NCBI GenBank assembly: GCA_044224215.1
Contig: JBGAKX010000031.1
Location: 1 to 39,062, forward strand
Reading direction: 5' to 3'
Length of the DNA stretch: 39,062 nt
Origin: DAOMFM01 sp035429825
GTDB lineage: Bacteria > Acidobacteriota > Blastocatellia > UBA7656 > JADIYM01
Position numbers and translations under genes: made by a program. The notes below the pieces were generated by a model. It ran no database searches. It saw only the letters and a list, made by a program, of their open reading frames with translations, and was not told where the DNA came from. Positions 1-6,957 of the stretch are shown piece after piece (positions within the stretch are counted from its first letter, which is position 1; every line of letters begins with the position of its first letter).

Positions 1-75
1 GCCATTCAGTATGGCAACTGGTTCCACGACGGTTCGACCGGCAAAAAGTCGCTTCCGTTGTTCAACTTACGCTGA
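1..75 (+). CDS. C-terminal end of an unidentified protein (partial)
   Basis: From base 1 the first frame reads AIQYGNWFHDGSTGKKSLPL, then FNLR, and stops at TGA 73-75. Only 24 residues are visible, so no family can be named. A GC-rich hairpin follows 10 nt after the stop, which fits the end of a transcription unit. The fragment could be chance open frame. Its end next to a hairpin and just before the par region is the only support. Confidence 0.35.
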   Translation, partial: AIQYGNWFHDGSTGKKSLPLFNLR

Positions 76-84
76 AATCGGGCG

Positions 85-103
85 CGGGCGTGGAACACGC
101 CCG
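85..103 (+). terminator. Hairpin after the partial gene
   Basis: CGGGCGTG pairs with CACGCCCG around a GAA loop, giving a perfect 8-bp GC-rich stem. It begins 10 nt after the stop at 75. There is no U-tract, so it would be a weak or factor-assisted terminator separating the upstream gene from the par promoter region. Confidence 0.4.
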
Positions 104-110
104 GCCCGCT

Positions 111-129
111 GACTGACACCGTGTCAGTC
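111..129. promoter_or_regulatory. 19-bp palindrome, copy 1: probable par operator or centromere site
   Basis: GACTGACAC-C-GTGTCAGTC is a perfect inverted repeat with 9-bp arms around one central base. A second copy with one mismatch lies at 179-197, 68 bp away centre to centre. Both sit just upstream of parA. That is where ParA- or ParB-type repressors, or a centromere-binding protein, bind in plasmid partition loci. It does not match the chromosomal parS consensus TGTTTCACGTGAAACA. Which protein binds is not known. Confidence 0.6.
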
Positions 130-178
130 GTGGTCGTCGTGCCGGGTGCGACGGACGTCCGCCGCGAACGACCCCTCC

Positions 179-197
179 GACGGACACCGTGTCAGTC
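179..197. promoter_or_regulatory. 19-bp palindrome, copy 2
   Basis: GACGGACAC-C-GTGTCAGTC is the same palindrome as at 111-129, with one mismatch (G for T) in the left arm. It overlaps the GTG at 189 that would be the longest parA start. This argues that 189 lies in the operator region and that translation starts further downstream. A smaller perfect palindrome, CGGACGTCCG, lies between the two copies at 152-161. Confidence 0.55.
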
Positions 198-236
198 GCG
201 TGCCCAGGGAGCGCGCGTTCCGGTACAACCCACACG

Positions 237-1166
237 TTGAGCACGCGAGTCCTTGCACTGAACGCACAGAAGGGCGGGGTCGGAAAGACGACCACGTCCG
301 TCAATCTCGCGTCGGCGCTCGAACGCCGGGGATTCCGCGTGCTCCTGGTCGATCTCGACCCGCAGGGCGACGCGACGTCGACGCTCGGCGTCACGCCGCA
401 CGGCGAGGACGGGCTCACGAGCTTCGACTACGTGCTCGGTGACTGCTCGCTCGGCGAGGCCGTGCGGCAGACCGGGTTTGGCCGGCTCGACCTCCTTCCG
501 GTGTTCGATACGGCGGTCGACCGGATCGGCCTTCCGGCGGACCGCGGAGCGGCGGGCGCACGGGCACGGGTTCGCGCACTCGCCGACGGGTTTCACGCGA
601 GATTTGCCGCCGCGCTCGAGGCGCGGCTTCCCGACGAGCCTGAGATTGCGCTCGCACGCCGCATCACCGGCGAGACGACCGGCCGCAAGCATCCGGCGCA
701 CGGCGTTGCGCAGGACTGGGCCGCGTACGACTTCGTCCTCATCGACCTGCCGCCGCAGCAGGTCCTTCCCGTCGTGCTCGCGCTCGCCGCTGCCGATGCG
801 GTGATCATTCCCACAAAGGTCGAGGCGTACGCGATGCGCGGCTTTGCGCGGATGCTCGACACGATCGCCGACGTGCGCGACGCCTACAATCCGTCGCTCC
901 GAATCCTCGGCGCGCTCGCGACGTTTGCGCAGCCGCGGACGCAGACGACGTCGATCTATCTCGAGGCGATGTCGGATGCATCCGCCTCGCTCGGGACGCA
1001 CCTCTTCCTGACCGTGATTCCGTACCGGGTCCAGGCCATCGCCGCGTCGGGTCTCGGGCTGCCGCTCCATTACTACTCCGAGACGCGACAACTCGCGTCG
1101 CTCTACGACGCGCTCGCCGAAGAGGTGACGGCGCAGCTTCACGTTCCGGCGCCCCGCGCCGGCTAA
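237..1166 (+). CDS. parA: ParA-family partition ATPase
   Basis: Deviant Walker-type ATPase that, with ParB and a centromere, segregates replicon copies over the nucleoid. From TTG 237 it has 309 residues. The Walker A motif KGGVGKT is at 12-18, Walker A' DLDPQGD at about 39-45, and the Walker B-like strand is YDFVLIDLPP. The segment between A' and B holds an extended charged helix region. The start at 237 puts the usual short lead before the first strand (MSTRVLALNAQKGG). The longer GTG start at 189 would sit inside an operator palindrome. Neither start has a clear ribosome site. parB follows 12 nt after the stop. There is no N-terminal helix-turn-helix extension, so it resembles the short type Ib or chromosomal-type ParA. 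Confidence 0.9.
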   Translation: MSTRVLALNAQKGGVGKTTTSVNLASALERRGFRVLLVDLDPQGDATSTLGVTPHGEDGLTSFDYVLGDCSLGEAVRQTGFGRLDLLPVFDTAVDRIGLPADRGAAGARARVRALADGFHARFAAALEARLPDEPEIALARRITGETTGRKHPAHGVAQDWAAYDFVLIDLPPQQVLPVVLALAAADAVIIPTKVEAYAMRGFARMLDTIADVRDAYNPSLRILGALATFAQPRTQTTSIYLEAMSDASASLGTHLFLTVIPYRVQAIAASGLGLPLHYYSETRQLASLYDALAEEVTAQLHVPAPRAG

Positions 1167-1178
1167 CCGGAGACACGC

Positions 1179-2468
1179 ATGGCCAAATCGAAAGACCTCC
1201 GTGCGAAGTTGCTGGGAAGCTCAAAGGCGGCCATCGAGGCCGGTCGCTCCTCGGTCGCCGGCGTCGCGGAGCAGTCCGGCGCGATCTGGCTTCCGGTGGC
1301 AGAGATCGCGCCCGACCCGGACCAGCCCCGAACGCACTACGACGACACCGCGATGGCGCAGTTGTGCGACAGCATCCGCAGCCTCGGCCAGATCGAGCCG
1401 ATCCTCGTACAGTCGCTCAGGGCGGACGAGCGCGTCTCGGCGCCCGGTCGAAAGTACCGGTGCCTGTCCGGACACCGGCGGCTTCGCGCGCACGAGATGC
1501 TCGGTCTCGCGGAGATCAAGGCGACGACCGTGCGCGAGTCGCTCGGCGCGACCGAGCGCCTGATGCACGAGATCGCGTCGAACGAGGCGAGGGAAGACCA
1601 CACCGACTACGACCGGGCGCGCTTTCTCGCACAGTTGTTTGCCGACAGGCTTGCGGTTGCGACACCGGTCCCTTCGGGCGATGATTCTGAATCGATTGCT
1701 CGCGTTAAATATCTGATAAACAAGGCATTTAACGAGTTCGATCGGCAGGGCGCGTTCTCGCCCGAAGCCCGCAAGATGGTGGCCGCGTGTGAGGACGCGC
1801 TCAAGGCCATCGGCGAGCGCCGCAACCTGCGCTGGTTTCACCGCTGGGGCCTTCCGCTGCTGGCGCTCGACGGCGCGGCACGGACCGCGGCGCACGACGG
1901 GCTCGACGCGCGGCGGACGCTCACGATCGCGCAGCTCGGAGCGGGTGCAGGGAAGGCCGGCGCCGCCGACAACGCATACCGTGACGGCGTGATCGCGCGG
2001 CTCGCGTCCATCGCCGTGGCGTCGCACATTCCGCACCGGGATCTGTCGCTCGTCGTCAAGGAGCTCAGACCGCTCGTCGAGCTGGGACCGGCCGCGGCCG
2101 CCCAGGTGAACGCAGTGCTCGACAGGCTTGCGGCGTCCGACGTCGATGCCGAGACGGTTGGCGACGCGGGACCCCAGGCGGCCTCCTCGCCAAGCGCAGC
2201 GGCCCGGAAGGGAAACGCAAAGCCGGACGCGCCCGACATGCGAAGTCTCAAGGCGCGGGCGCGCTCGCTCTCGAAACGATGGATCGTGACTGCCGAGGCC
2301 CCGGACTCAGCCCGACGCGCAAAACCGCGGCAACGGACGATCGCAGAACTGCTCGACGAGGTGCCCGCCGGTCAGACACACCGGCTCAACCGGCTGCTTG
2401 GCCAGCTCGAGCGCGCCGATCGCGAGCTCGTCGCGCTGCTTGCGGCGGGTCGGCCAAGGAAGTCGTGA
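1179..2468 (+). CDS. parB: ParB/RepB/Spo0J-family partition protein
   Basis: Centromere-binding CTPase-fold partner of ParA, 429 residues. The N-terminal ParB/sulfiredoxin-like domain spans about 35-145. It carries GQIEPILVQ (70-78), the CTP-binding-type loop GHRRLRA (98-104) and NEARED (135-140), which matches the family's ENxxRxD segment. The middle (about 145-310) is helical and should hold the DNA-binding part. A low-complexity linker rich in Ala, Ser and Lys follows, then a basic C-terminal helix for dimerisation. GGAG at 1169-1172 lies 6 nt before the ATG. It is co-transcribed with parA. Its last bases abut the iteron origin, whose first, inverted repeat lies 15 nt after the stop codon. 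Confidence 0.88.
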   Translation: MAKSKDLRAKLLGSSKAAIEAGRSSVAGVAEQSGAIWLPVAEIAPDPDQPRTHYDDTAMAQLCDSIRSLGQIEPILVQSLRADERVSAPGRKYRCLSGHRRLRAHEMLGLAEIKATTVRESLGATERLMHEIASNEAREDHTDYDRARFLAQLFADRLAVATPVPSGDDSESIARVKYLINKAFNEFDRQGAFSPEARKMVAACEDALKAIGERRNLRWFHRWGLPLLALDGAARTAAHDGLDARRTLTIAQLGAGAGKAGAADNAYRDGVIARLASIAVASHIPHRDLSLVVKELRPLVELGPAAAAQVNAVLDRLAASDVDAETVGDAGPQAASSPSAAARKGNAKPDAPDMRSLKARARSLSKRWIVTAEAPDSARRAKPRQRTIAELLDEVPAGQTHRLNRLLGQLERADRELVALLAAGRPRKS

Positions 2469-2580
2469 CGCACCTCAGCCCCCAGTTCCGCAGAAGTACG
2501 ACTTTCGTTGGTTGTTTGATCATGTCCCATGTCTTCCAATACAAACAAACAAGGAAGAACTCGCACCCCTGTGGAAATCG

Positions 2581-2589
2581 TGTGGACAA
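2581..2589 (-). promoter_or_regulatory. DnaA box in the origin
   Basis: The minus strand reads TTGTCCACA. This differs at one position from the E. coli consensus TTATCCACA and equals a form common in GC-rich genomes. It lies 2 nt after the 2558-2578 iteron and beside the A+T-rich segment, a usual arrangement in iteron origins that need host DnaA. The adjacent minus-strand ATTTCCACA (2570-2578) is a weaker match. Confidence 0.55.
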
Positions 2590-2681
2590 TGCGAACGAAT
2601 CTTATTCGACCATGACGCGGACCACAACTCGTACTCCAACGGAAAGTCGTTTGAATTCAAATAGATACGAGCTATATCGCG

Positions 2682-2706
2682 GATCATGTAGCACATGATC
2701 ATGATC
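2682..2706. repeat. GATC-rich dyad in the A+T-rich part of the origin
   Basis: GATCATGT-AGC-ACATGATC (2682-2700) is a perfect 8-bp inverted repeat, followed at once by another GATC (2703-2706). The same octamer GATCATGT is also at 2518-2525. Clustered GATC sites near A+T-rich DNA recall unwinding regions with methylation or SeqA-type control. No such system is visible here, so the role is open. Confidence 0.5.
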
Positions 2707-3107
2707 GCTCAAAAGAGCCAGATGCCGCATCTGTGCCAAAAGTCGTACCGTGACCGAAAACTGCCTGTTCAGAATGAATTACCGGGCATGAACGCACATG
2801 TTTGTTGAGCGAACACCCGCCAAAAACTCGTACTGCTACGGAAAGGGTCCACCGGGGGCCGCTCGGGGCGCCAAAGTCGTACCTGCACCGAAAAACGCAT
2901 GCAGGCAGAGCGATCGCACTCGTACCTTTGCCGAAAGAACTCGTACCTGTACCGAAAGAATGGGTCCGCAACTCGCACCCATGGCGAAAAATGGCCGCTG
3001 TCATGGTCCCGCAGCGGCCCAACTCGCACCTCTGCGGAAGCGAAGCGTCCGATACACTGCAAAACTCGCACCTATGCAGAAACAAGTCGCACCAATACCG
3101 AAATGTG

Positions 3108-3135
3108 TTGCGACCCGATGAACTCCGCTTATTCT
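3108..3135 (+). promoter_or_regulatory. Candidate rep promoter
   Basis: TTGCGA (3108-3113), a 16-nt spacer and TATTCT (3130-3135) resemble a sigma70-type promoter. It begins 3 nt after the last iteron. Rep bound to the array could therefore repress its own gene. If this promoter is used, RNA would start near 3142, after the GTG at 3140, which favours the TTG at 3227 as the rep start. Confidence 0.4.
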
Positions 3136-3226
3136 GTCCGTGAGGCGCATCGAGGCTTGCGCAATCGGTCGTCATTCGCGAAAACGGGGTTACGGATCCA
3201 CATCACGGTCGGGTCTGGGGATAGCT

Positions 3227-5062
3227 TTGGGACGACACAGGGCACAGCCTGAAAACGCGGCGGACCGCCCCGTACGCGCCGGCACACGATCTGGAGCCGC
3301 GGCCGCTCCGGCGCGGTCGCGTCGTGCGGGGTCGCCCCAGATCGAGGACGAGTTCAGCGTCGTCGTTCCCTCGCACGTCCCCACGCGAGTCCCGGGCGGC
3401 GACCACCTCCTCCTGGCGGCGTTTCCGCTCGCCGTGTCGCGGCCGGGCCGCGCCGGGGTCATCCGCAAGGAGCAGTACCTCCCGGGCAAGCCGTACAAGG
3501 TCATCCAGGACAACATCTCGTGCCCGATGTCGGGCCGCACCGTCACCCGGACACTCGAGGTCTACGGAAGCAAGGGTCCCGTCCAACCGAGCGACGAAGA
3601 CGTCCTTATCGCCCTCATCCAGTTCACGCACGAGTATCTCGCGTCGTCGCCCGACGCGACGCTGCTCGTGACCGACAAGGAGATCCTGCGCACGGGCGGC
3701 GATCCGTTGTCGGTGATGATGCGACTGCGCAAGATCCACTTCAAACGCGCCGACCTGCTGCGGCGGCTCGGCATCAAGCACCTGTCGGGCAAGAATCAGC
3801 AGCTGATCGAGCAGCGCATGCACCGGTTGTCGGGCGTCGACCTCGCCGTCAAGAACGCGTACTTCCACGCGGACGGGACGCTCGTGACCAGCGTCGGCCT
3901 CAGGCTCATCGACTCGTACGCATTTCTGGAAGGGAACCGCTACGCGTGGTTCACATGGTCGCCGACGATGGCGCAGCTCATCGAGAACGGCGAGCTGCGG
4001 GCGCTCGATACCGACTTCTATTTCCGCATCGACGACTTTCTCGCGCGCCGGCTGTTCCGGCACCTCAACATATTCGGCCAGCCGGGGCGCACGACGTACT
4101 CGTTCACTGAGATCGTCAAGACGCGGCTCGGACTCGAGCCGAGCACCGAGTATGTCTCGAAGTGCAAGGACCCGGTAGAGCGCGCGTGTCGCGAGCTCGT
4201 GCGCCACGGATTCCTCAAGTCGTACTCGATCGATGGCCGATTCGTCAGCGAGGCGACGATCACGCTCGAGATGCCAGCCGACTATCAGCCGAGCGAAACG
4301 TTCTCGCTGCCGTTCGAGGCGCTCATCGATTCGTTCCGCAAGGATGCCGGCGAAGCCGTCGACCCCGCGGCGCGCGGCGGCCTGTGGCGCACGCAGTGCG
4401 AGCGGATCGAGAAGCTCGCCGGCAAATCGCCGAAGGCGCGCGAGTCGGCCGAGAATCTGACACGCGCGATTCACGACCGGTATGGGCCGTCGTCGGACGC
4501 GCTCGCGCACGCCATCGAGGTCGTCGAACAGCTCGGACACTGCGGGATCAAGCAGCACACCGCGATTCCCGAGACCGTGCGCCTCGTCAACGAGACCCAG
4601 CTCACGCCTGGTGGCGTCAGTCCGGCGATCCGAAACGCCATCGACTGGTGGGCACGCAAGCGCCGCCGCGGCGAAGGCGTCGGACCTGGCCTGCTCGTGT
4701 CGGCGCTTCGGGATCCCGAGCGCGCGACCGACAACGCCGGCGATCTTCACGTCCCCAACCCCGATCAGGCTGCGCTGTTCGAGCGCCGCGAACCGGGAGG
4801 CAAGCCGGCCGCCGACGCCGAGGCCGCAGCGTTGTGGCAGCAGATCGTCCCGGCCGTCGAAGCCTCGCACGAGCCCGCGGGCGTTCGCGACTGGCTCGGA
4901 CCCGTCGTTCCCGTTGCGCTCGCCGGATCGGAACTGACGATCTGGGTGCCGAACGCTACCTTCTCGGCGTTCCTCGGCGGGTCGTCGACGCTGGCAGAAA
5001 CCCTGCGCACGACCGCGCGGACGGCGGGCATCTCTCGCATAGCGTTTGCCGTCGACGCCTGA
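3227..5062 (+). CDS. repA: Replication initiator (RepA/RPA-like) with a C-terminal DnaA domain I-like module
   Basis: Likely binds the upstream iterons and starts replication. From TTG 3227 (GGGG 6 nt upstream) it has 611 residues; the alternative GTG 3140 adds 29 residues and has no ribosome site. After a low-complexity basic leader of about 35 residues, the initiator core spans about 40-370. It has segments such as PSDEDVLIALIQFT, RMHRLSGVDLAVKNAYF and FYFRIDDFLARRLFRHL, in the style of the winged-helix RPA (PF10134) initiators; this assignment is by pattern memory. The last 76 residues (536-611) run WQQIVPAVE...WLGPVVPVAL...LTIWVPN...FSAFL...IAFAVDA. That is the layout of DnaA domain I (WxxIL, WL-P, L-VPN-FF). 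The fusion suggests that this Rep recruits the helicase or DnaA partners itself. Confidence 0.8.
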   Translation: MGRHRAQPENAADRPVRAGTRSGAAAAPARSRRAGSPQIEDEFSVVVPSHVPTRVPGGDHLLLAAFPLAVSRPGRAGVIRKEQYLPGKPYKVIQDNISCPMSGRTVTRTLEVYGSKGPVQPSDEDVLIALIQFTHEYLASSPDATLLVTDKEILRTGGDPLSVMMRLRKIHFKRADLLRRLGIKHLSGKNQQLIEQRMHRLSGVDLAVKNAYFHADGTLVTSVGLRLIDSYAFLEGNRYAWFTWSPTMAQLIENGELRALDTDFYFRIDDFLARRLFRHLNIFGQPGRTTYSFTEIVKTRLGLEPSTEYVSKCKDPVERACRELVRHGFLKSYSIDGRFVSEATITLEMPADYQPSETFSLPFEALIDSFRKDAGEAVDPAARGGLWRTQCERIEKLAGKSPKARESAENLTRAIHDRYGPSSDALAHAIEVVEQLGHCGIKQHTAIPETVRLVNETQLTPGGVSPAIRNAIDWWARKRRRGEGVGPGLLVSALRDPERATDNAGDLHVPNPDQAALFERREPGGKPAADAEAAALWQQIVPAVEASHEPAGVRDWLGPVVPVALAGSELTIWVPNATFSAFLGGSSTLAETLRTTARTAGISRIAFAVDA

Positions 5063-5100
5063 GCCGTCCCGGTCGCGCTCCTCACGACGCGCATTGCGAC

Positions 5101-5124
5101 GGCCAACGGGCTTCACCCGTTGCC
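5101..5124 (+). terminator. Hairpin after rep
   Basis: GGC(C)AACGGG pairs with CCCGTTGCC around CTTCA: a 9-bp stem with one bulged C, starting 38 nt after the rep stop and followed by ATTTCC. It is a plausible terminator separating the replicon genes from the next cluster. The poor U-tract makes it moderate at best. Confidence 0.45.
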
Positions 5125-5158
5125 ATTTCCGGTGTGATTGGCGATATTTGGAACCCGT

Positions 5159-5968
5159 ATGGCTGAGCCGAGCGAATCGAACGTCGTGATTGAGAGCAGT
5201 TCTTCGCGCGTTTCGGTGCGCGTCGAGGATCGCATCGCTCGCTTCTCGCTCAACAACCCGCCGCTCAACGTGCTCACGCTCGAGATGATCGAGGCCATCG
5301 CGACCGGGATCAACGAGGTCGCGCGCGAGCAGTCGCTGTGCGCCATCCTGTTCGAACCGGGACCCAAGAGCCGGGCATTCTGCGCCGGCATCGCGGTCGA
5401 CGAGCAGTTGCCGGACAGCGCCTACCAGTTCCTCGAGGCCTACCACGGCCTGTTCCGCGATCTCGACTTCTACAGCAAACCGACGATCGCCGTCGTGCCG
5501 GATGCGGCGCTCGGCGCCGGCTGCGAGCTCGCGGCATTCTGCGACATCGTCATTGCGTCGGACCGTGCGCGGTTCGGTCTGCCCGAGATCAAGATGGGTC
5601 TGTTTCCGCCGCTCGCGTGCGTCTATTTTCCGCGGATCGTGGGACAGAAGCGCGCAAGGGAAATGGTGCTCACCGGATCGCTGCTGAGCGCGGCGGAGGC
5701 GCAGCAGATCGGTCTTGTGAGCTACGTCGTTCCGGACGACCAGATCGCGGCCAAGACGTCCGAGGTCCTCGACCGGTTCCGCAGCCTGAGCGCGTCCGTG
5801 CTCGAGACCGCACGACGCGCGCTCGTCGAGGCGTCGGGTCTTCCGATCGAAGAAGGGCTCGCCCGCGTCGAAGACATCTACCTGAACCAGCTCATGAGCC
5901 TGAAGGATCCGGGCGAGGGTCTGATCGCGTTCAGGGAGAAGCGCGCGCCGAACTGGAAGCACAAATGA
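5159..5968 (+). CDS. Enoyl-CoA hydratase/isomerase (crotonase) family protein
   Basis: Soluble crotonase-fold acyl-CoA hydratase, 269 residues from ATG 5159; a TTG at 5138 would add 7. The oxyanion-hole strand is SRAFCAGIAV (71-80). Both acid/base Glu positions of hydratases are present, in GAGCELA (E123) and LPEIKMG (E143). GLFPPLAC after E143 is like the dienoyl-CoA hydratases of aromatic ring degradation (Dch/BamR type), but substrate cannot be fixed from this. The stop overlaps the start of the next gene (ATGA). An acyl-CoA enzyme is therefore translationally coupled to a Bat-type cluster, which is odd. The MoxR and DUF58 genes that often lead such clusters are not in this window. Confidence 0.85.
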   Translation: MAEPSESNVVIESSSSRVSVRVEDRIARFSLNNPPLNVLTLEMIEAIATGINEVAREQSLCAILFEPGPKSRAFCAGIAVDEQLPDSAYQFLEAYHGLFRDLDFYSKPTIAVVPDAALGAGCELAAFCDIVIASDRARFGLPEIKMGLFPPLACVYFPRIVGQKRAREMVLTGSLLSAAEAQQIGLVSYVVPDDQIAAKTSEVLDRFRSLSASVLETARRALVEASGLPIEEGLARVEDIYLNQLMSLKDPGEGLIAFREKRAPNWKHK

Positions 5969-6957
5969 CGCGCGCGGCCGGACGGGTCGTGCTGCTCGCC
6001 GGATTGGCGCTCCTGGGTGGCGCGGAAGCCCGCGCCGCGGAGCAGGGAACCAGCCTCGTGATCGCAACGCGCGTCGACGCGACGGCCCCCGTTCATATCG
6101 GAGACGTCGTCACGCTGTCGATCGACATAACGGGAGAGGGCGCGCGCGACGCGGCACTGCCGCCCGCGCGCCGGACGACCTCGGTCGTTGAATTGCTTGG
6201 CGAGCCGGCTCGAGACGTGATCGAGGACAGCGCCGGGCGGCCCGCCGTCCGAATGACGCTCCGCGTGCAGCCGTTCGCCGTCGGGCCGCAACGGATTCCG
6301 TCGATCACGCTCGTCTCCGGCCGAACCGGGGCCGCGCTGGCGGTCCGCACGGACCCGGTCTCGATCCCTGTCGAACCGCTGACGACGGCAGGCACGCCCC
6401 CGTCCGCCGTAAAGCTCGTGCTGCCGCCGGTGAAGTCCGAGCCGCTCGTTCCCGTCGTGCTCGCCGGTCTGGTCGTGTCGGCGCTCGCGTACCGCTCGGC
6501 GATGCGCCTCGCCGGCCGTGACGCGCCCGGCGAGCTGGCGCTGATTCGTTCGCTCGTGAGGCGCGGCTCGCGGCCGGACGGCGATCGTGATGCGATTAAC
6601 GACGTCAGGTCGGCCGCCGAGCGGGCCCTCGGGTCGATCGACGGACTGATCGATCGCGCACGCGCGCAATACGACCCGGCGCCGATGCACCAGGCGCTTG
6701 CGGCGGCGATCGTCCGGTATGTCGAGACATCGCGGCGGCTCGAGCCACGCGAACGGACGACGTCGGAGCTGCTCGCAGCGGCACGGCGCCGGGACCGCGC
6801 GGCGAACGTCGCTGCCGTCGCCAGCGTGCTGCACGTATGCGATCTCGTGAAGTTTGCACGGCTCGAACCGACCGGACCCGAATTCGTCGAGCTCGCCCGC
6901 GTGTTCGAGACGTTCGTTCGCGCCGACGAGTCGCCGGCGACGTCCGACCCGGACTGA
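5965..6957 (+). CDS. BatD-like exported membrane protein
   Basis: 330 residues. It has an N-terminal signal sequence (about 1-25, VVLLAGLALLGGAEARA), a beta-rich extracytoplasmic region (about 26-150) and one membrane helix (about 158-175, PVVLAGLVVSALAYR). A helical cytoplasmic tail of about 150 residues, rich in Arg and Ala, follows. The layout and its place right before two VWA genes match the BatD-type or DUF4381-like proteins of Bat (aerotolerance-type) operons. It starts inside the crotonase stop and overlaps the next ATG by one base. Sequence similarity to BatD is too weak for a firm name. Confidence 0.55.
   Translation: MTRAAGRVVLLAGLALLGGAEARAAEQGTSLVIATRVDATAPVHIGDVVTLSIDITGEGARDAALPPARRTTSVVELLGEPARDVIEDSAGRPAVRMTLRVQPFAVGPQRIPSITLVSGRTGAALAVRTDPVSIPVEPLTTAGTPPSAVKLVLPPVKSEPLVPVVLAGLVVSALAYRSAMRLAGRDAPGELALIRSLVRRGSRPDGDRDAINDVRSAAERALGSIDGLIDRARAQYDPAPMHQALAAAIVRYVETSRRLEPRERTTSELLAAARRRDRAANVAAVASVLHVCDLVKFARLEPTGPEFVELARVFETFVRADESPATSDPD

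Larger units (their letters stand above)
2484..3104 (+). repeat. Iteron array: 12 copies of a 21-bp repeat
   Basis: The consensus is AACTCG[T/C]ACC, five variable bases, then CCGAAA plus one base (21 bp). Copies on + are at 2558-2578, 2626-2646, 2740-2760, 2825-2845, 2874-2894, 2917-2937, 2938-2958, 2970-2990, 3021-3041, 3063-3083 and 3084-3104. One inverted copy is at 2484-2504. In all of them TCG[T/C]AC and GAA (GGAA or CGAA) are best kept. Two pairs are directly abutting (2917/2938 and 3063/3084). Most start-to-start spacings in the right half are 21, 32, 42 or 51 nt, close to whole helical turns, so Rep monomers would line up on one face. This is the hallmark of an iteron-controlled origin. 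Confidence 0.9.
2469..3139 (+). other. ori: Probable origin of replication (iteron-type)
   Basis: This 671-bp non-coding stretch between parB and rep holds everything expected of a theta-type plasmid origin. There are 12 iterons, a DnaA box at 2581-2589 and an A+T-rich part (about 2500-2720) within otherwise GC-rich DNA. The octamer GATCATGT occurs directly at 2518 and 2682 and inverted at 2693-2700. A promoter-like pair lies just before rep. Small open frames here encode repeat-derived peptides and are not credible genes. That it is an origin is inferred from structure and from the flanking initiator gene. Confidence 0.85.

Noticed and set aside
189..191. GTG start giving a 325-residue ParA
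   Set aside because: It lies inside the second operator palindrome (179-197) and has no ribosome site. TTG 237 gives the usual ParA N-terminus, though it too lacks a clear ribosome site.
111..197. Canonical chromosomal parS
   Set aside because: No TGTTTCACGTGAAACA or close variant is present. The palindromes have a different sequence.
2798..3252. Several small plus-strand frames in the origin region
   Set aside because: They translate iterons (recurring NSHLCR- and TRTYAE-like stretches) and overlap each other, with no ribosome site.
3203..6067. Long minus-strand open frame of 954 residues across rep and the hydratase
   Set aside because: Arg-rich antisense frame typical of GC-rich DNA. 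It is opposite two genes with strong family motifs and has none of its own.
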